Of a DNA stretch of 14,146 nt, positions 6,489 through 13,718 are shown piece after piece; the first letter of the stretch is position 1, and each line of letters starts with the position of its first letter. Both the position numbers and the translations under genes were made by a program. Source of the DNA: Lachnospiraceae bacterium UBA3802. Lineage in GTDB: Bacteria > Bacillota > Clostridia > Lachnospirales > Lachnospiraceae. Location: positions 1 to 14,146 of the forward strand of contig DFEM01000187.1 of NCBI GenBank assembly GCA_002369155.1. Reading direction: 5' to 3'. The notes below the pieces were generated by a model. That model ran no database searches, was not told the DNA's origin, and worked only from the letters and a program-made list of their open reading frames with translations.

Positions 6489-7726
6489 AAGATACATTAA
6501 GAAGAGTTGTTGTAACCGGTGTGGGTGCCATAACACCTGTCGGAAACAATGCAAATGACACATGGGACGCATTAAAAATGGGCAAAAACGGAATTGCTCC
6601 GATAACATTTTTCAATACAGATAATCTTAAAGCCAAACTTGCAGCAGAAGTCAAGGATTTCGATGCCTCCGAATATCTTGATGTAAATGAAGCCCTTCGT
6701 ACCGACAGGTTCACAAAGCTTGCACTCGGTGCTTCATATCAGGCTGTTGCGGACAGTAATATAAAAGACAATGTTGACCCCGATCGTTTCAGCGTAATAT
6801 TCGGAACCGGTATCGGCGGTATATCGACATTTGAAACAGAACATACAAAATTACTTGAGAAAGGTCCAAGACGTGTATCGCCTTTGTTCGTCCCGATGAT
6901 GATATCCAATATGGCATCGGGAATGATTGCAATCAAATTCGATTGCAGAGGAAGCGCAATGCCAATCGTAACAGCATGTGCTTCGGGCTCAAATGCAATA
7001 GGCGAAGCTGCAAGACTCATTCGTCACGGATATGCCGATGCGGTTATATCGGGCGGCACGGAAGCAGCAATCTGTCCTTCCTCTATCGCAGGATTTGCCA
7101 ATATGCAGGCACTTTCCACTTCAGAGGATCCAAATGCCGCTTCTCTTCCGTTTGACAAAAGAAGAGGCGGATTCGTAATCGGCGAAGGCTCCGTATCTTT
7201 AATTCTTGAAGAATACGAACATGCTCTAAATAGAGGAGTAAAAATATACGGAGAAATCTGCGGATACGGCTCAACCTGCGATGCATATCACATCACCGCA
7301 CCTCACCCTGACGCAAGAGGCGGTGCAAAAGCCATGACGGATGCTCTTGCAGAAGCTGATTACACCGAAAAAGACACAATATATATTAATGCTCACGGAA
7401 CCGGAACTCCAATGAATGATGTGCTTGAAACACTCGCAATCAAAAAAGCACTCGGAGAGAAAAAGGCAAAAGAATCTTTTGTATCTTCAACCAAATCCAT
7501 GACAGGACATATGCTTGGCGCCGCAGGTGCCATTGAAGCATTCGCATGTCTTATGGCATTAAAGGAAAACATTATTCCTCCCACTATTAACCTTCTTGAA
7601 CAGGATGAAAAATGCGACCTTAATTACGTTCCAAACAAAGCTGTTAATGCCAATATCACACTCGCACTTTCCAACTCTCTCGGCTTTGGCGGACACAATG
7701 CCTGCCTTGCTTTCAGAAAGGTTTAA
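6485..7726 (+). CDS. fabF: FabF, 3-oxoacyl-ACP synthase II
   Basis: A 413-residue condensing enzyme that joins malonyl-ACP to an acyl chain held on its active-site cysteine. The Cys-His-His triad is complete: Cys165 in TACASGSNAIG, His304 in INAHGTGTP and His342 in SMTGHMLGAAGA. The N-terminus RRVVVTGVGAITPVGN and the C-terminus NSLGFGGHNACLAF are standard, except that the usual FGGTN reads FGGHN. Length agrees with FabF. Because its active site has Cys rather than the Gln of initiation or chain-length factors, it should be a true elongating synthase. No fabH or fabD lies alongside, so malonyl-ACP must come from enzymes encoded elsewhere. The ribosome site is weak, suggesting coupling to upstream translation. 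Confidence 0.95.
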   Translation: MKDTLRRVVVTGVGAITPVGNNANDTWDALKMGKNGIAPITFFNTDNLKAKLAAEVKDFDASEYLDVNEALRTDRFTKLALGASYQAVADSNIKDNVDPDRFSVIFGTGIGGISTFETEHTKLLEKGPRRVSPLFVPMMISNMASGMIAIKFDCRGSAMPIVTACASGSNAIGEAARLIRHGYADAVISGGTEAAICPSSIAGFANMQALSTSEDPNAASLPFDKRRGGFVIGEGSVSLILEEYEHALNRGVKIYGEICGYGSTCDAYHITAPHPDARGGAKAMTDALAEADYTEKDTIYINAHGTGTPMNDVLETLAIKKALGEKKAKESFVSSTKSMTGHMLGAAGAIEAFACLMALKENIIPPTINLLEQDEKCDLNYVPNKAVNANITLALSNSLGFGGHNACLAFRKV

Positions 7727-7729
7727 AAG

Positions 7730-8149
7730 ATGAACAAAGAAGAAATAATGCAGATACTTCCGCACAGAGATGACATGCTTTTAATCGAAGACTGCGAGAA
7801 TGTAAACGGCATTGCAATCGGTCATTATAAAGTTCGCGGAGACGAATTTTTCTTACGCGGTCACTTTCCGGGAAATCCTATAGTTCCGGGTGTAATCCTT
7901 TGTGAAATGATGGCTCAGAATGCCTGTGTACTTATGAAGGATAATCTCGATAAAGACTGCATTCCCGTATACACGGGACTTAATAATGTTAAATTCCGCC
8001 ATCCCGTAAGACCGGGCGATACCATAGAACTCAAATGCGAAATAACCCGTTCCAAAAAGCCTTTCTATTTTGGCAAGGGAAGTGCTTCGGTCGACGGAAA
8101 ATTATGCATGAGCGCGGAATTCTCATTCGCCGTTACGGGAGACAAATAA
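7730..8149 (+). CDS. fabZ: FabZ, 3-hydroxyacyl-ACP dehydratase
   Basis: A 139-residue hotdog-fold enzyme that removes water from 3-hydroxyacyl-ACP to give trans-2-enoyl-ACP. It shows the N-terminal LPHRDDMLLIE and the signature RGHFPGNPIVPGVILCEMMAQ, with the catalytic pair His45 and Glu59 in place. Length is typical of FabZ, and it lacks the extra features of FabA, so isomerase activity is not expected from sequence alone. It starts 3 bases after the fabF stop and is followed after 2 bases by the AMP ligase. It completes the reductive cycle KS-KR-DH-ER in this operon. Confidence 0.94.
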   Translation: MNKEEIMQILPHRDDMLLIEDCENVNGIAIGHYKVRGDEFFLRGHFPGNPIVPGVILCEMMAQNACVLMKDNLDKDCIPVYTGLNNVKFRHPVRPGDTIELKCEITRSKKPFYFGKGSASVDGKLCMSAEFSFAVTGDK

Positions 8150-8151
8150 TA

Positions 8152-9813
8152 ATGGACATAAGCAAACTGTACTGTAACGAGATTTTATCAGAGGACGGTT
8201 CGTTAAAGGATTTTACAATAAAATGCCCCGACAATTTTAATTTCGGATACGATGTCGTGGATTTAATTGCCAAAGAAGATCCCCAAAAAAGAGCCATCGT
8301 CTGGTGCAATACCGAAAATGAAGAACATTTTTTTACATTTTCGGACATTAAAAAATACAGCAACAAAATAGCAAATATATTTCTTGCAAACGGTATCAAA
8401 AAAGGTTCAAAAGTAATGCTTGTTTTAAAACGTCATTACGAATACTGGTTTGCAGTTATCGCACTTCATAAAATCGGTGCACTCGCGATTCCCGCATCTC
8501 ATATGCTGACCGTAAGCGATTATGCATACCGCATAAATACGTCAGGCGCAGATGCAATCGTGGTCACCACACAAAGTGAAGTACCTGAAAAGATAAAAGA
8601 AGCCGTAGACAAATGTAATTTCGATGTCAAATTATGGTGTGTCCAAATAGATATCGAAGGCTTCGACAATCTTACAAAGCAGATGGAAGAAGCAAGCGAA
8701 GAATTGATAAGAACAGAAACACTTGCAACCGATCCGATGCTTATGTATTTCACTTCCGGAACTACCGGCTATCCAAAGGGAGTCATTCACAATTACGCAT
8801 ACCCTTTGGCTCATATAATCACCGCCAGATACTGGCAGCAAACCCAGGATAACGGTCTTCATTTCACTGTCGCAGAAACAGGTTGGGCTAAAGCCTCGTG
8901 GGGCAAATTGTACGGACAATGGCTCACGGGAAGCGCCGTAATGGTTTATGATTTCGACAATTTTGAACCCAGGCAGCTTAGTAATATCATAAACAAATAC
9001 GGTGTCACATCATTTTGCGCTCCCCCAACCATATATCGTTATCTCGTTCGAAAAGGGATCCCAAAGATGCCTACCCTCAAGCATGCTTCTACAGCCGGAG
9101 AAACACTTGCTCCCGACGTATTCCGAAAATTCTTTGACTTGACAGGACTGACTCTTATGGAGGGATACGGACAGACCGAAACAACATTACTAATCGCTAA
9201 CTTTAAGGGAGTAAACACAAACGAAGGCTCTTTGGGAATCCCCTCTCCTTTGTACGATATCGAAATACGTAACAAAAAAGGAGAAAAAGCCACCCCGGGA
9301 GAAATCGGAGAAGTATGTATCATTCCGAAAAAAGATAAGTTAAATGCAGGAATCTTTTGCGGATATTTAAACAATGATACGCAATATGAATATGCATTCA
9401 GAGACGGCGTATACCACACGGGAGATGCAGCACGCTTTGACGAAAACGGATTGTTTTATTTTCACGGCCGCTTTGACGACATCATCAAAACAGGGGGATT
9501 TCGTGTCGGACCTTATGAAGTCGAAAACGTGCTTATTACACATCCCGCAGTCGTTGAATGCAGCGTAATAGGAGTTCCCGATGCATTAAGAGGTCAGGCC
9601 ATAAAAGCTGCAATCGTGCTTGATAAAGGCTACTCTCCTTCTTGTAAACTCGAAAAAGACATTAAAGAATTCTGCAATAAAAAACTTGCCGAATACAAAT
9701 GGATAAGACTTGTCGAATTCGTAAAAGAAATGCCGAAAACCATAAGCGGCAAAATTGTCAAACCCGCACTTAAAGGGCAAATATCTTCTTATGAAAATCA
9801 CTCAATAAGTTGA
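8152..9813 (+). CDS. Acyl-activating AMP ligase (acyl-CoA or acyl-ACP synthetase, ACSM-like)
   Basis: A 553-residue member of the adenylate-forming superfamily, which activates a carboxylic acid with ATP and passes it to CoA or a phosphopantetheine carrier. The phosphate-binding motif YFTSGTTGYPKG lies at about 198-209, GYGQTET at about 336-342, YHTGD at about 419-423, and GRFDDIIKTGGFRVGPYEVE in the hinge. The C-terminal catalytic lysine is in KTISGKIVKP. Overall it resembles the medium-chain acyl-CoA synthetase (ACSM) group. The ATG at 8152, 2 bases after the fabZ stop, is chosen over the open frame from 8035, whose extra 39 residues would overlap fabZ and match nothing in the family. As the last gene of the fab operon it may load a primer or scavenged fatty acid on the local ACP. 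Substrate and acceptor cannot be told from sequence. Confidence 0.88.
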   Translation: MDISKLYCNEILSEDGSLKDFTIKCPDNFNFGYDVVDLIAKEDPQKRAIVWCNTENEEHFFTFSDIKKYSNKIANIFLANGIKKGSKVMLVLKRHYEYWFAVIALHKIGALAIPASHMLTVSDYAYRINTSGADAIVVTTQSEVPEKIKEAVDKCNFDVKLWCVQIDIEGFDNLTKQMEEASEELIRTETLATDPMLMYFTSGTTGYPKGVIHNYAYPLAHIITARYWQQTQDNGLHFTVAETGWAKASWGKLYGQWLTGSAVMVYDFDNFEPRQLSNIINKYGVTSFCAPPTIYRYLVRKGIPKMPTLKHASTAGETLAPDVFRKFFDLTGLTLMEGYGQTETTLLIANFKGVNTNEGSLGIPSPLYDIEIRNKKGEKATPGEIGEVCIIPKKDKLNAGIFCGYLNNDTQYEYAFRDGVYHTGDAARFDENGLFYFHGRFDDIIKTGGFRVGPYEVENVLITHPAVVECSVIGVPDALRGQAIKAAIVLDKGYSPSCKLEKDIKEFCNKKLAEYKWIRLVEFVKEMPKTISGKIVKPALKGQISSYENHSIS

Positions 9814-9828
9814 AAAGAAATATCAACT
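9808..9828. promoter_or_regulatory. Inverted repeat over the regulator's -35 box
   Basis: AGTTGA (9808-9813) and TCAACT (9823-9828) are perfect 6-base inverted arms with 9 bases between them. The left arm covers most of the -35 of the next gene's promoter and the right arm lies in its spacer, a position suited to repression. It has no T-run, so it does not look like a terminator for the ligase gene. Confidence 0.35.
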
Positions 9829-9838
9829 CTGTTAGAAT
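9810..9838 (+). promoter_or_regulatory. Sigma-A promoter of the PAS regulator gene
   Basis: TTGAAA (9810-9815) and TAGAAT (9833-9838) are separated by exactly 17 bases, and TG one base before the -10 gives an extended -10. Transcription would start near 9845, giving a leader of about 36 bases to ATG 9881. Confidence 0.7.
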
Positions 9839-9869
9839 TTTTCTTTGGAAGATACAGATTGCGACTACC

Positions 9870-9873
9870 GGGG
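9870..9873 (+). promoter_or_regulatory. Ribosome binding site fixing the regulator start
   Basis: GGGG, followed by AAAAG, lies 7 bases before ATG 9881. The alternative TTG at 9845 would coincide with the predicted transcription start, leaving no leader for ribosomes. Confidence 0.55.
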
Positions 9874-9880
9874 AAAAGAC

Positions 9881-11491
9881 ATGAAAAATAAAACTTACGG
9901 AGCAGACTTGATTTTAAACAGACAGATTGAAGGTTTTCATCAATTCATTTTTGATGAGAACCCTCATCTTTCATTTGTCAGCGAAAGTTTTCTTGGAATG
10001 ACCGGTTACAAAGAGGATGAACTTCTTGATGAAAAGAAAGATTTATATTCTCTTTTAATTCAACCCGCCGATTCGGATATTTATTCTTCCCTTATCAAAG
10101 ACGTCCTTAAATGCGAAAAAGCAAAGGGCTGTTATCATTTAATCAAAAAAGACGGTAATTCTGTTTTCGTAAAAGATACACTCTCTCTTTTAAAAGATGA
10201 AAACGGAAAAATAATTATCTCGTCTTATCTTACGGACATCACCGAATTTGACAATATAAACAAAGAGATAAATGAAGGCAACAGGTATCTTGAAGCCTTA
10301 AGTGAAGTATTCGATAAAATCTTTGAATTCAACACAAAAAGCAATACGGTTAAATGCCTTTATTCCAACAATTCATCAATGTTCAAGCATTTCGAAAACA
10401 TACCGATGCCGCTTGATGAAGCTTTGGAAAAATGGATAGTTAATTCAGTGGATAAAGACGATGCAGAGTCGGTGAGAAATTTCTTCTTTGATTTCAGTTT
10501 GAACAAATTCTTCGAACCTGATTCAAAGCCGCCCCAGATTACTTACAAAGCACTCTCTTCGGACAACGAATTAAGGCAGTACGGCGGCATATTTATAAGG
10601 GTTAACGAAGACATCGGATATTTTTGCTGCAGAAGAATTCACGAACCCGAAGAGATGTCGGATCTTAAAAATGAAAACACACATCTTAAAGAAAAAATGA
10701 AGGATCTCGTCCTTAAATTTTCAGACGGTCTTGCAGCATTCGAAGTCACTCCCGAAGAATACATGAAGCCTCTTTACGCGACTGAAAACGTATGCGAATT
10801 CTTCGGTTACACAAAAGAAGAATGGCTCCCTCTCACGAAAAAATACACACCCTGGAAAACCTTTGTACAAAAGAGTGAAGCCACCAATGAGGAGTTCCTT
10901 GATTTCCTTAAAAACGGAGAAGCCGAATTCACATATTTTGATTACAAATCCGAAAAAGAGAAAAAGATACGGGCCGTATGCACTCAAAAAGACATGCATG
11001 CAAAATCTCCGAGATATGTAGTTCTCTATTCTGTTGATGACAACGAATCCGAGAAACAAAATACAACCGAGAGCAAAGATGTATCTATCAGAACATTCGG
11101 ATATTTTGATGTATTCGTCGGAGACAAACCCATAGCTTTCAGAAACAAAAAATCCAAAGAACTTCTTGCTCTTTTGGTCGACAGGAGGGGCGGATTTGTA
11201 ACCGGCGAAGAAGCAATCGCATTCCTTTGGGAAGATGAACCCGCCAGCACTTTAACGCTCTCCAGATACAGAAAAGTTGCACTTCGCCTTAAGAATACTC
11301 TCGAGGAATACGGAGTATCCGATATACTTGAAACCGTAAACGGAAAAAGACGTATCGCGGTTGAAAAAGTCAGATGCGATTTGTATGATTATCTTTCCGG
11401 AAAGAAAGAATATTCACAAAGTTTCAAAGGCAGCTATTTAACCAATTACAGCTGGAGCGAAAACACACTCGGCGAACTTCTTAATTCGTGA
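9881..11491 (+). CDS. Soluble multi-PAS regulator with SARP/OmpR-like winged-helix C-terminus
   Basis: A 536-residue cytoplasmic protein with no membrane segment, receiver or kinase domain. Residues about 16-122 form a PAS sensor domain (VSESFLGMTGYKEDELL, then HLIKKDGNSVFVKDT, ending SSYLTDITEF). Residues about 130-250 look like a divergent second PAS-like unit. A short charged coiled coil follows (about 255-280). A third PAS-like domain spans about 280-390 (NVCEFFGYTKEEW). The C-terminus (about 403-507) is a winged helix: IRTFGYFDVFVGDKPIAFR, KSKELLALLVDRRGGFVTGEEAIAFLWED, RYRKVALRLKNTLEEYG and a final wing ending CDLYDYL, as in SARP activators, but without their BTAD domain. It lies directly downstream of the fab operon, with its own promoter and terminator. 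It is the natural candidate for its control, but the ligand or signal is unknown. Confidence 0.8.
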   Translation: MKNKTYGADLILNRQIEGFHQFIFDENPHLSFVSESFLGMTGYKEDELLDEKKDLYSLLIQPADSDIYSSLIKDVLKCEKAKGCYHLIKKDGNSVFVKDTLSLLKDENGKIIISSYLTDITEFDNINKEINEGNRYLEALSEVFDKIFEFNTKSNTVKCLYSNNSSMFKHFENIPMPLDEALEKWIVNSVDKDDAESVRNFFFDFSLNKFFEPDSKPPQITYKALSSDNELRQYGGIFIRVNEDIGYFCCRRIHEPEEMSDLKNENTHLKEKMKDLVLKFSDGLAAFEVTPEEYMKPLYATENVCEFFGYTKEEWLPLTKKYTPWKTFVQKSEATNEEFLDFLKNGEAEFTYFDYKSEKEKKIRAVCTQKDMHAKSPRYVVLYSVDDNESEKQNTTESKDVSIRTFGYFDVFVGDKPIAFRNKKSKELLALLVDRRGGFVTGEEAIAFLWEDEPASTLTLSRYRKVALRLKNTLEEYGVSDILETVNGKRRIAVEKVRCDLYDYLSGKKEYSQSFKGSYLTNYSWSENTLGELLNS

Positions 11492-11511
11492 ATTCAAAAA
11501 GATCAGAACAT

Positions 11512-11547
11512 AAAAAATAAGCAGATTTAAAACCTGCTTATTTTTTT
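11512..11547. terminator. Bidirectional terminator between the regulator and the sugar transporter operon
   Basis: AAAAAATAAGCAG (11512-11524) pairs perfectly with CTGCTTATTTTTT (11534-11546) around a 9-base loop and ends in a run of seven T. The run of A on the left arm makes it work equally on the minus strand, ending the yjfF-type operon. Confidence 0.9.
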
Positions 11548-11596
11548 ACCTACTTAAGACTAATCCGATTTGGGGGATATGAGGAAAACCAAATTA

Positions 11597-12637
11597 TTAT
11601 TTTTTCTTCTTTGCTCTTAATTTCGCTCTTACCCAGAGAACGATACTCTGCAAAAGAATGAAGAAGCATAACATACCGCCTGTGGTAATGCTCTGCCACC
11701 AGGGCTTGTTAAGAGCACTTGATACAATAATCTTTTTGATTGTGGTAAGAATAAGTGTACCGAAAAGTGTACCGATTACGTTTCCTACACCGCCTGTCAA
11801 AAGCGTACCTCCGATGATGGAAGAAGCGATCGCATTCATTTCCATGCCGGCTGCGTTTGTCGCGTTGCCTGCTCCTGTATGCATCATGAAAACGTATCCT
11901 GATATACCGCTTAAGAGACCGCAGATTACATAGCTTAAAAAACGTGTTCTCTTAACATTAATACCAAGCATTAATGCACTTTGCTGATTGCCGCCCATTG
12001 CATAGAAGTTTCTTCCGGGTTTAAGCCAGGTAAGAAGAACAAATACAGTCAAAAGACATACAAGTGCAATTACTACTCCGAGTTCAACCGTTCCGGGTAT
12101 CAGATTACCGTTCTTTGCGTAATATCCAAGCCAGGGAATTTCAATCTTTACACCTCTTAATGCCGCAAATGCTTCATGGTCAACCTTTTGAGGATTAACG
12201 GAAAGAATTGTCGTCAAACCTCTGGCGAAGAACATTCCTGCCAATGTGACTATGAAAGGCTGAATCTCAAGGTAACTGATTAAATATCCGTGTACCAATC
12301 CGAATGCAAGTCCGATCCCGAGTGCAAGAAGGATTGAAACAAATATATTTCCGCCTTTGTTTAGATAAAGCACACAGCTCATTACCACGAGACTTGTAAC
12401 GGCTCCTACACTGATATCTATTCCGCCGCCGATCATTACAATGGTCAGACCGCAGGATACGATAATAAGCGAAGCATTGTCGTTTAACATGTCAAATATC
12501 TGTTGAGGATGTAAAAATCCTCCTCTTAATATGGCCATTGCAAGCAGATACATCACAAAGAAAATACCGATTGCAATTGTCATCAAAAGCTGAGTATCCG
12601 TCAGCGGCTCTTTAAAGAATTTTTTCTCTTTGTTCAT
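11597..12637 (-). CDS. yjfF: Sugar ABC transporter permease, YjfF-like
   Basis: A 346-residue polytopic membrane protein of the RbsC/BPD_transp_2 group, one of two different permeases forming the channel of a pentose/hexose importer. It has about eight to ten hydrophobic segments. Family segments are GGGIDISVGAVTSLV, EIQPFIVTLAGMFFARGLTT, GRNFYAMGGNQQSALMLGINV and the C-terminal SSIIGGTLLTGGVGNVIGTLFG, the last agreeing closely with E. coli YjfF. The very C-terminus is Lys/Arg rich and cytoplasmic. The ATG at 12637 lies 1 base after the stop of the preceding permease, with AAAGGAG upstream, so they are cotranslated. It is the last gene of its operon. In E. coli this system takes up galactofuranose; the sugar here is not determined. 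Confidence 0.9.
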   Translation of the reverse strand: MNKEKKFFKEPLTDTQLLMTIAIGIFFVMYLLAMAILRGGFLHPQQIFDMLNDNASLIIVSCGLTIVMIGGGIDISVGAVTSLVVMSCVLYLNKGGNIFVSILLALGIGLAFGLVHGYLISYLEIQPFIVTLAGMFFARGLTTILSVNPQKVDHEAFAALRGVKIEIPWLGYYAKNGNLIPGTVELGVVIALVCLLTVFVLLTWLKPGRNFYAMGGNQQSALMLGINVKRTRFLSYVICGLLSGISGYVFMMHTGAGNATNAAGMEMNAIASSIIGGTLLTGGVGNVIGTLFGTLILTTIKKIIVSSALNKPWWQSITTGGMLCFFILLQSIVLWVRAKLRAKKKK

Positions 12638-12638
12638 T

Positions 12639-13718
12639 TTATTCCGCTCCTTTCGCCGGTACTCTTTGCTTATTGCTTCTTAATTTCCTCGTAAGTTTTT
12701 CAAACTTGCTCTTAATAACGGGTGAACCGATTACAACAAGTATAATGATTACGATGGCTTTGTAAGCCTTTACGTCGGTAGAAGAAACCTTCATCGCATA
12801 AAGTGTAATTGTAAGCATCTGGATTACGTATGCACCGATAATACTTCCGCTTATCTTAAACTTACCGCCGCCTAAGTTGTTGCCGCCGATTGCAACCGCA
12901 AGGATTGCATCCATTTCAACATCAAGAAGAAGTGTTTCGTGATTGATAAGACCGAGACGGCTTACTCCGATACATCCTGCTACTGCCACACATACACCGA
13001 GTATGATGAATGACAAAAGCTTGATGAATGTTGAATTAATACCGTTAAGTCTTGCCGCACTTCCGTTGATACCTACCGACTGTGTGAAAAGTTCAAGTGA
13101 GGTAAGCTGGAATACCAGTTTGAAAACCAGTGCTACTACGATAACAATAATTACGGGTGTTGGAACCGGTATCCCCGGTATGAAACTTCCGAGTGCATTG
13201 ATAATCGGTGAGCTTACCGTGGGTGTTGCACCGCCGTTAATCCAATATGCTATCGAACGACCGCATGTATAAAGTATTAAGGTCGCTATCATCGGCTGTA
13301 TCTTAAATACCGAAACGAGTGTACCGTTAAATGTTCCGAAAAGCATTGCAACCACACATGCAAAAAGAAATGCTGCGATTACCGTGGGCCATGTGATGGC
13401 CGATGATGCTTTGAGTATTTTTACAAATGCGGAACCTGCAATTGCCGCTGCCGCACCGACACTGATATCCTGTCCGCCGCAGGCTGCAGTTACCAGGGTC
13501 ATACCCATCGCCAGGATGGCAAGTTCGCTCGCACCGTTGATAATACTTATTAAGTTTCCTGCCAACACTATATTGCCGTCATTATTGTGGCTTATGCCGA
13601 TTGAGAAAAACGACGGGTCTCTTATAAGATTGAATATTACAAGCAGGACGATAGCTATAATCGGAATGGTCAGCTGTCCGAGTCCGCCTTTAAATATCCT
13701 TTTAAATTTATCCTTCAT
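12639..13718 (-). CDS. ytfT: Sugar ABC transporter permease, YtfT-like
   Basis: A 359-residue membrane protein and partner of the YjfF-like permease. Segments shared with YtfT include ELAILAMGMTLVTAA, GQDISVGAAAAIAG, FKIQPMIATLILYTCGRSIAYWI, FTQSVGINGSAARLNGI and VEMDAILAVAIGGNNLGGGKF. There are about nine hydrophobic stretches and a basic C-terminal tail. The frame opens at a TTG at 13739, but the start chosen is ATG 13718. That ATG has AGGAGGTGAG, almost the full complement of the 16S rRNA end, 7 bases upstream, and homologous permeases begin with a short basic N-terminus. The gene overlaps the end of the ATPase gene by 11 bases, which indicates coupled translation in an ATPase-permease-permease operon. 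No substrate-binding protein gene is visible in the window. Confidence 0.9.
   Translation of the reverse strand: MKDKFKRIFKGGLGQLTIPIIAIVLLVIFNLIRDPSFFSIGISHNNDGNIVLAGNLISIINGASELAILAMGMTLVTAACGGQDISVGAAAAIAGSAFVKILKASSAITWPTVIAAFLFACVVAMLFGTFNGTLVSVFKIQPMIATLILYTCGRSIAYWINGGATPTVSSPIINALGSFIPGIPVPTPVIIVIVVALVFKLVFQLTSLELFTQSVGINGSAARLNGINSTFIKLLSFIILGVCVAVAGCIGVSRLGLINHETLLLDVEMDAILAVAIGGNNLGGGKFKISGSIIGAYVIQMLTITLYAMKVSSTDVKAYKAIVIIILVVIGSPVIKSKFEKLTRKLRSNKQRVPAKGAE

Noticed and set aside
8035..8151. A 39-residue N-terminal extension of the AMP ligase, overlapping fabZ
   Set aside because: The extension is fabZ read in another frame and matches no ligase; the ATG at 8152 directly after the fabZ stop gives the normal family length.
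4476..9813. An aryl polyene or polyketide cluster
   Set aside because: It contains a full enoyl reductase (FabK) and only one condensing enzyme with an intact Cys-His-His triad, with no chain-length factor, aromatase or ammonia-lyase; the product should be saturated.
9845..9880. A TTG start for the PAS regulator
   Set aside because: It coincides with the predicted transcription start; the ATG at 9881 has GGGG 7 bases upstream.
11552..11590. A weak inverted repeat (ATTTGG and CCAAAT) just after the yjfF stop
   Set aside because: The arms are only 6 bases with a 15-base loop and no T-run; the strong bidirectional hairpin at 11512-11547 already explains termination.
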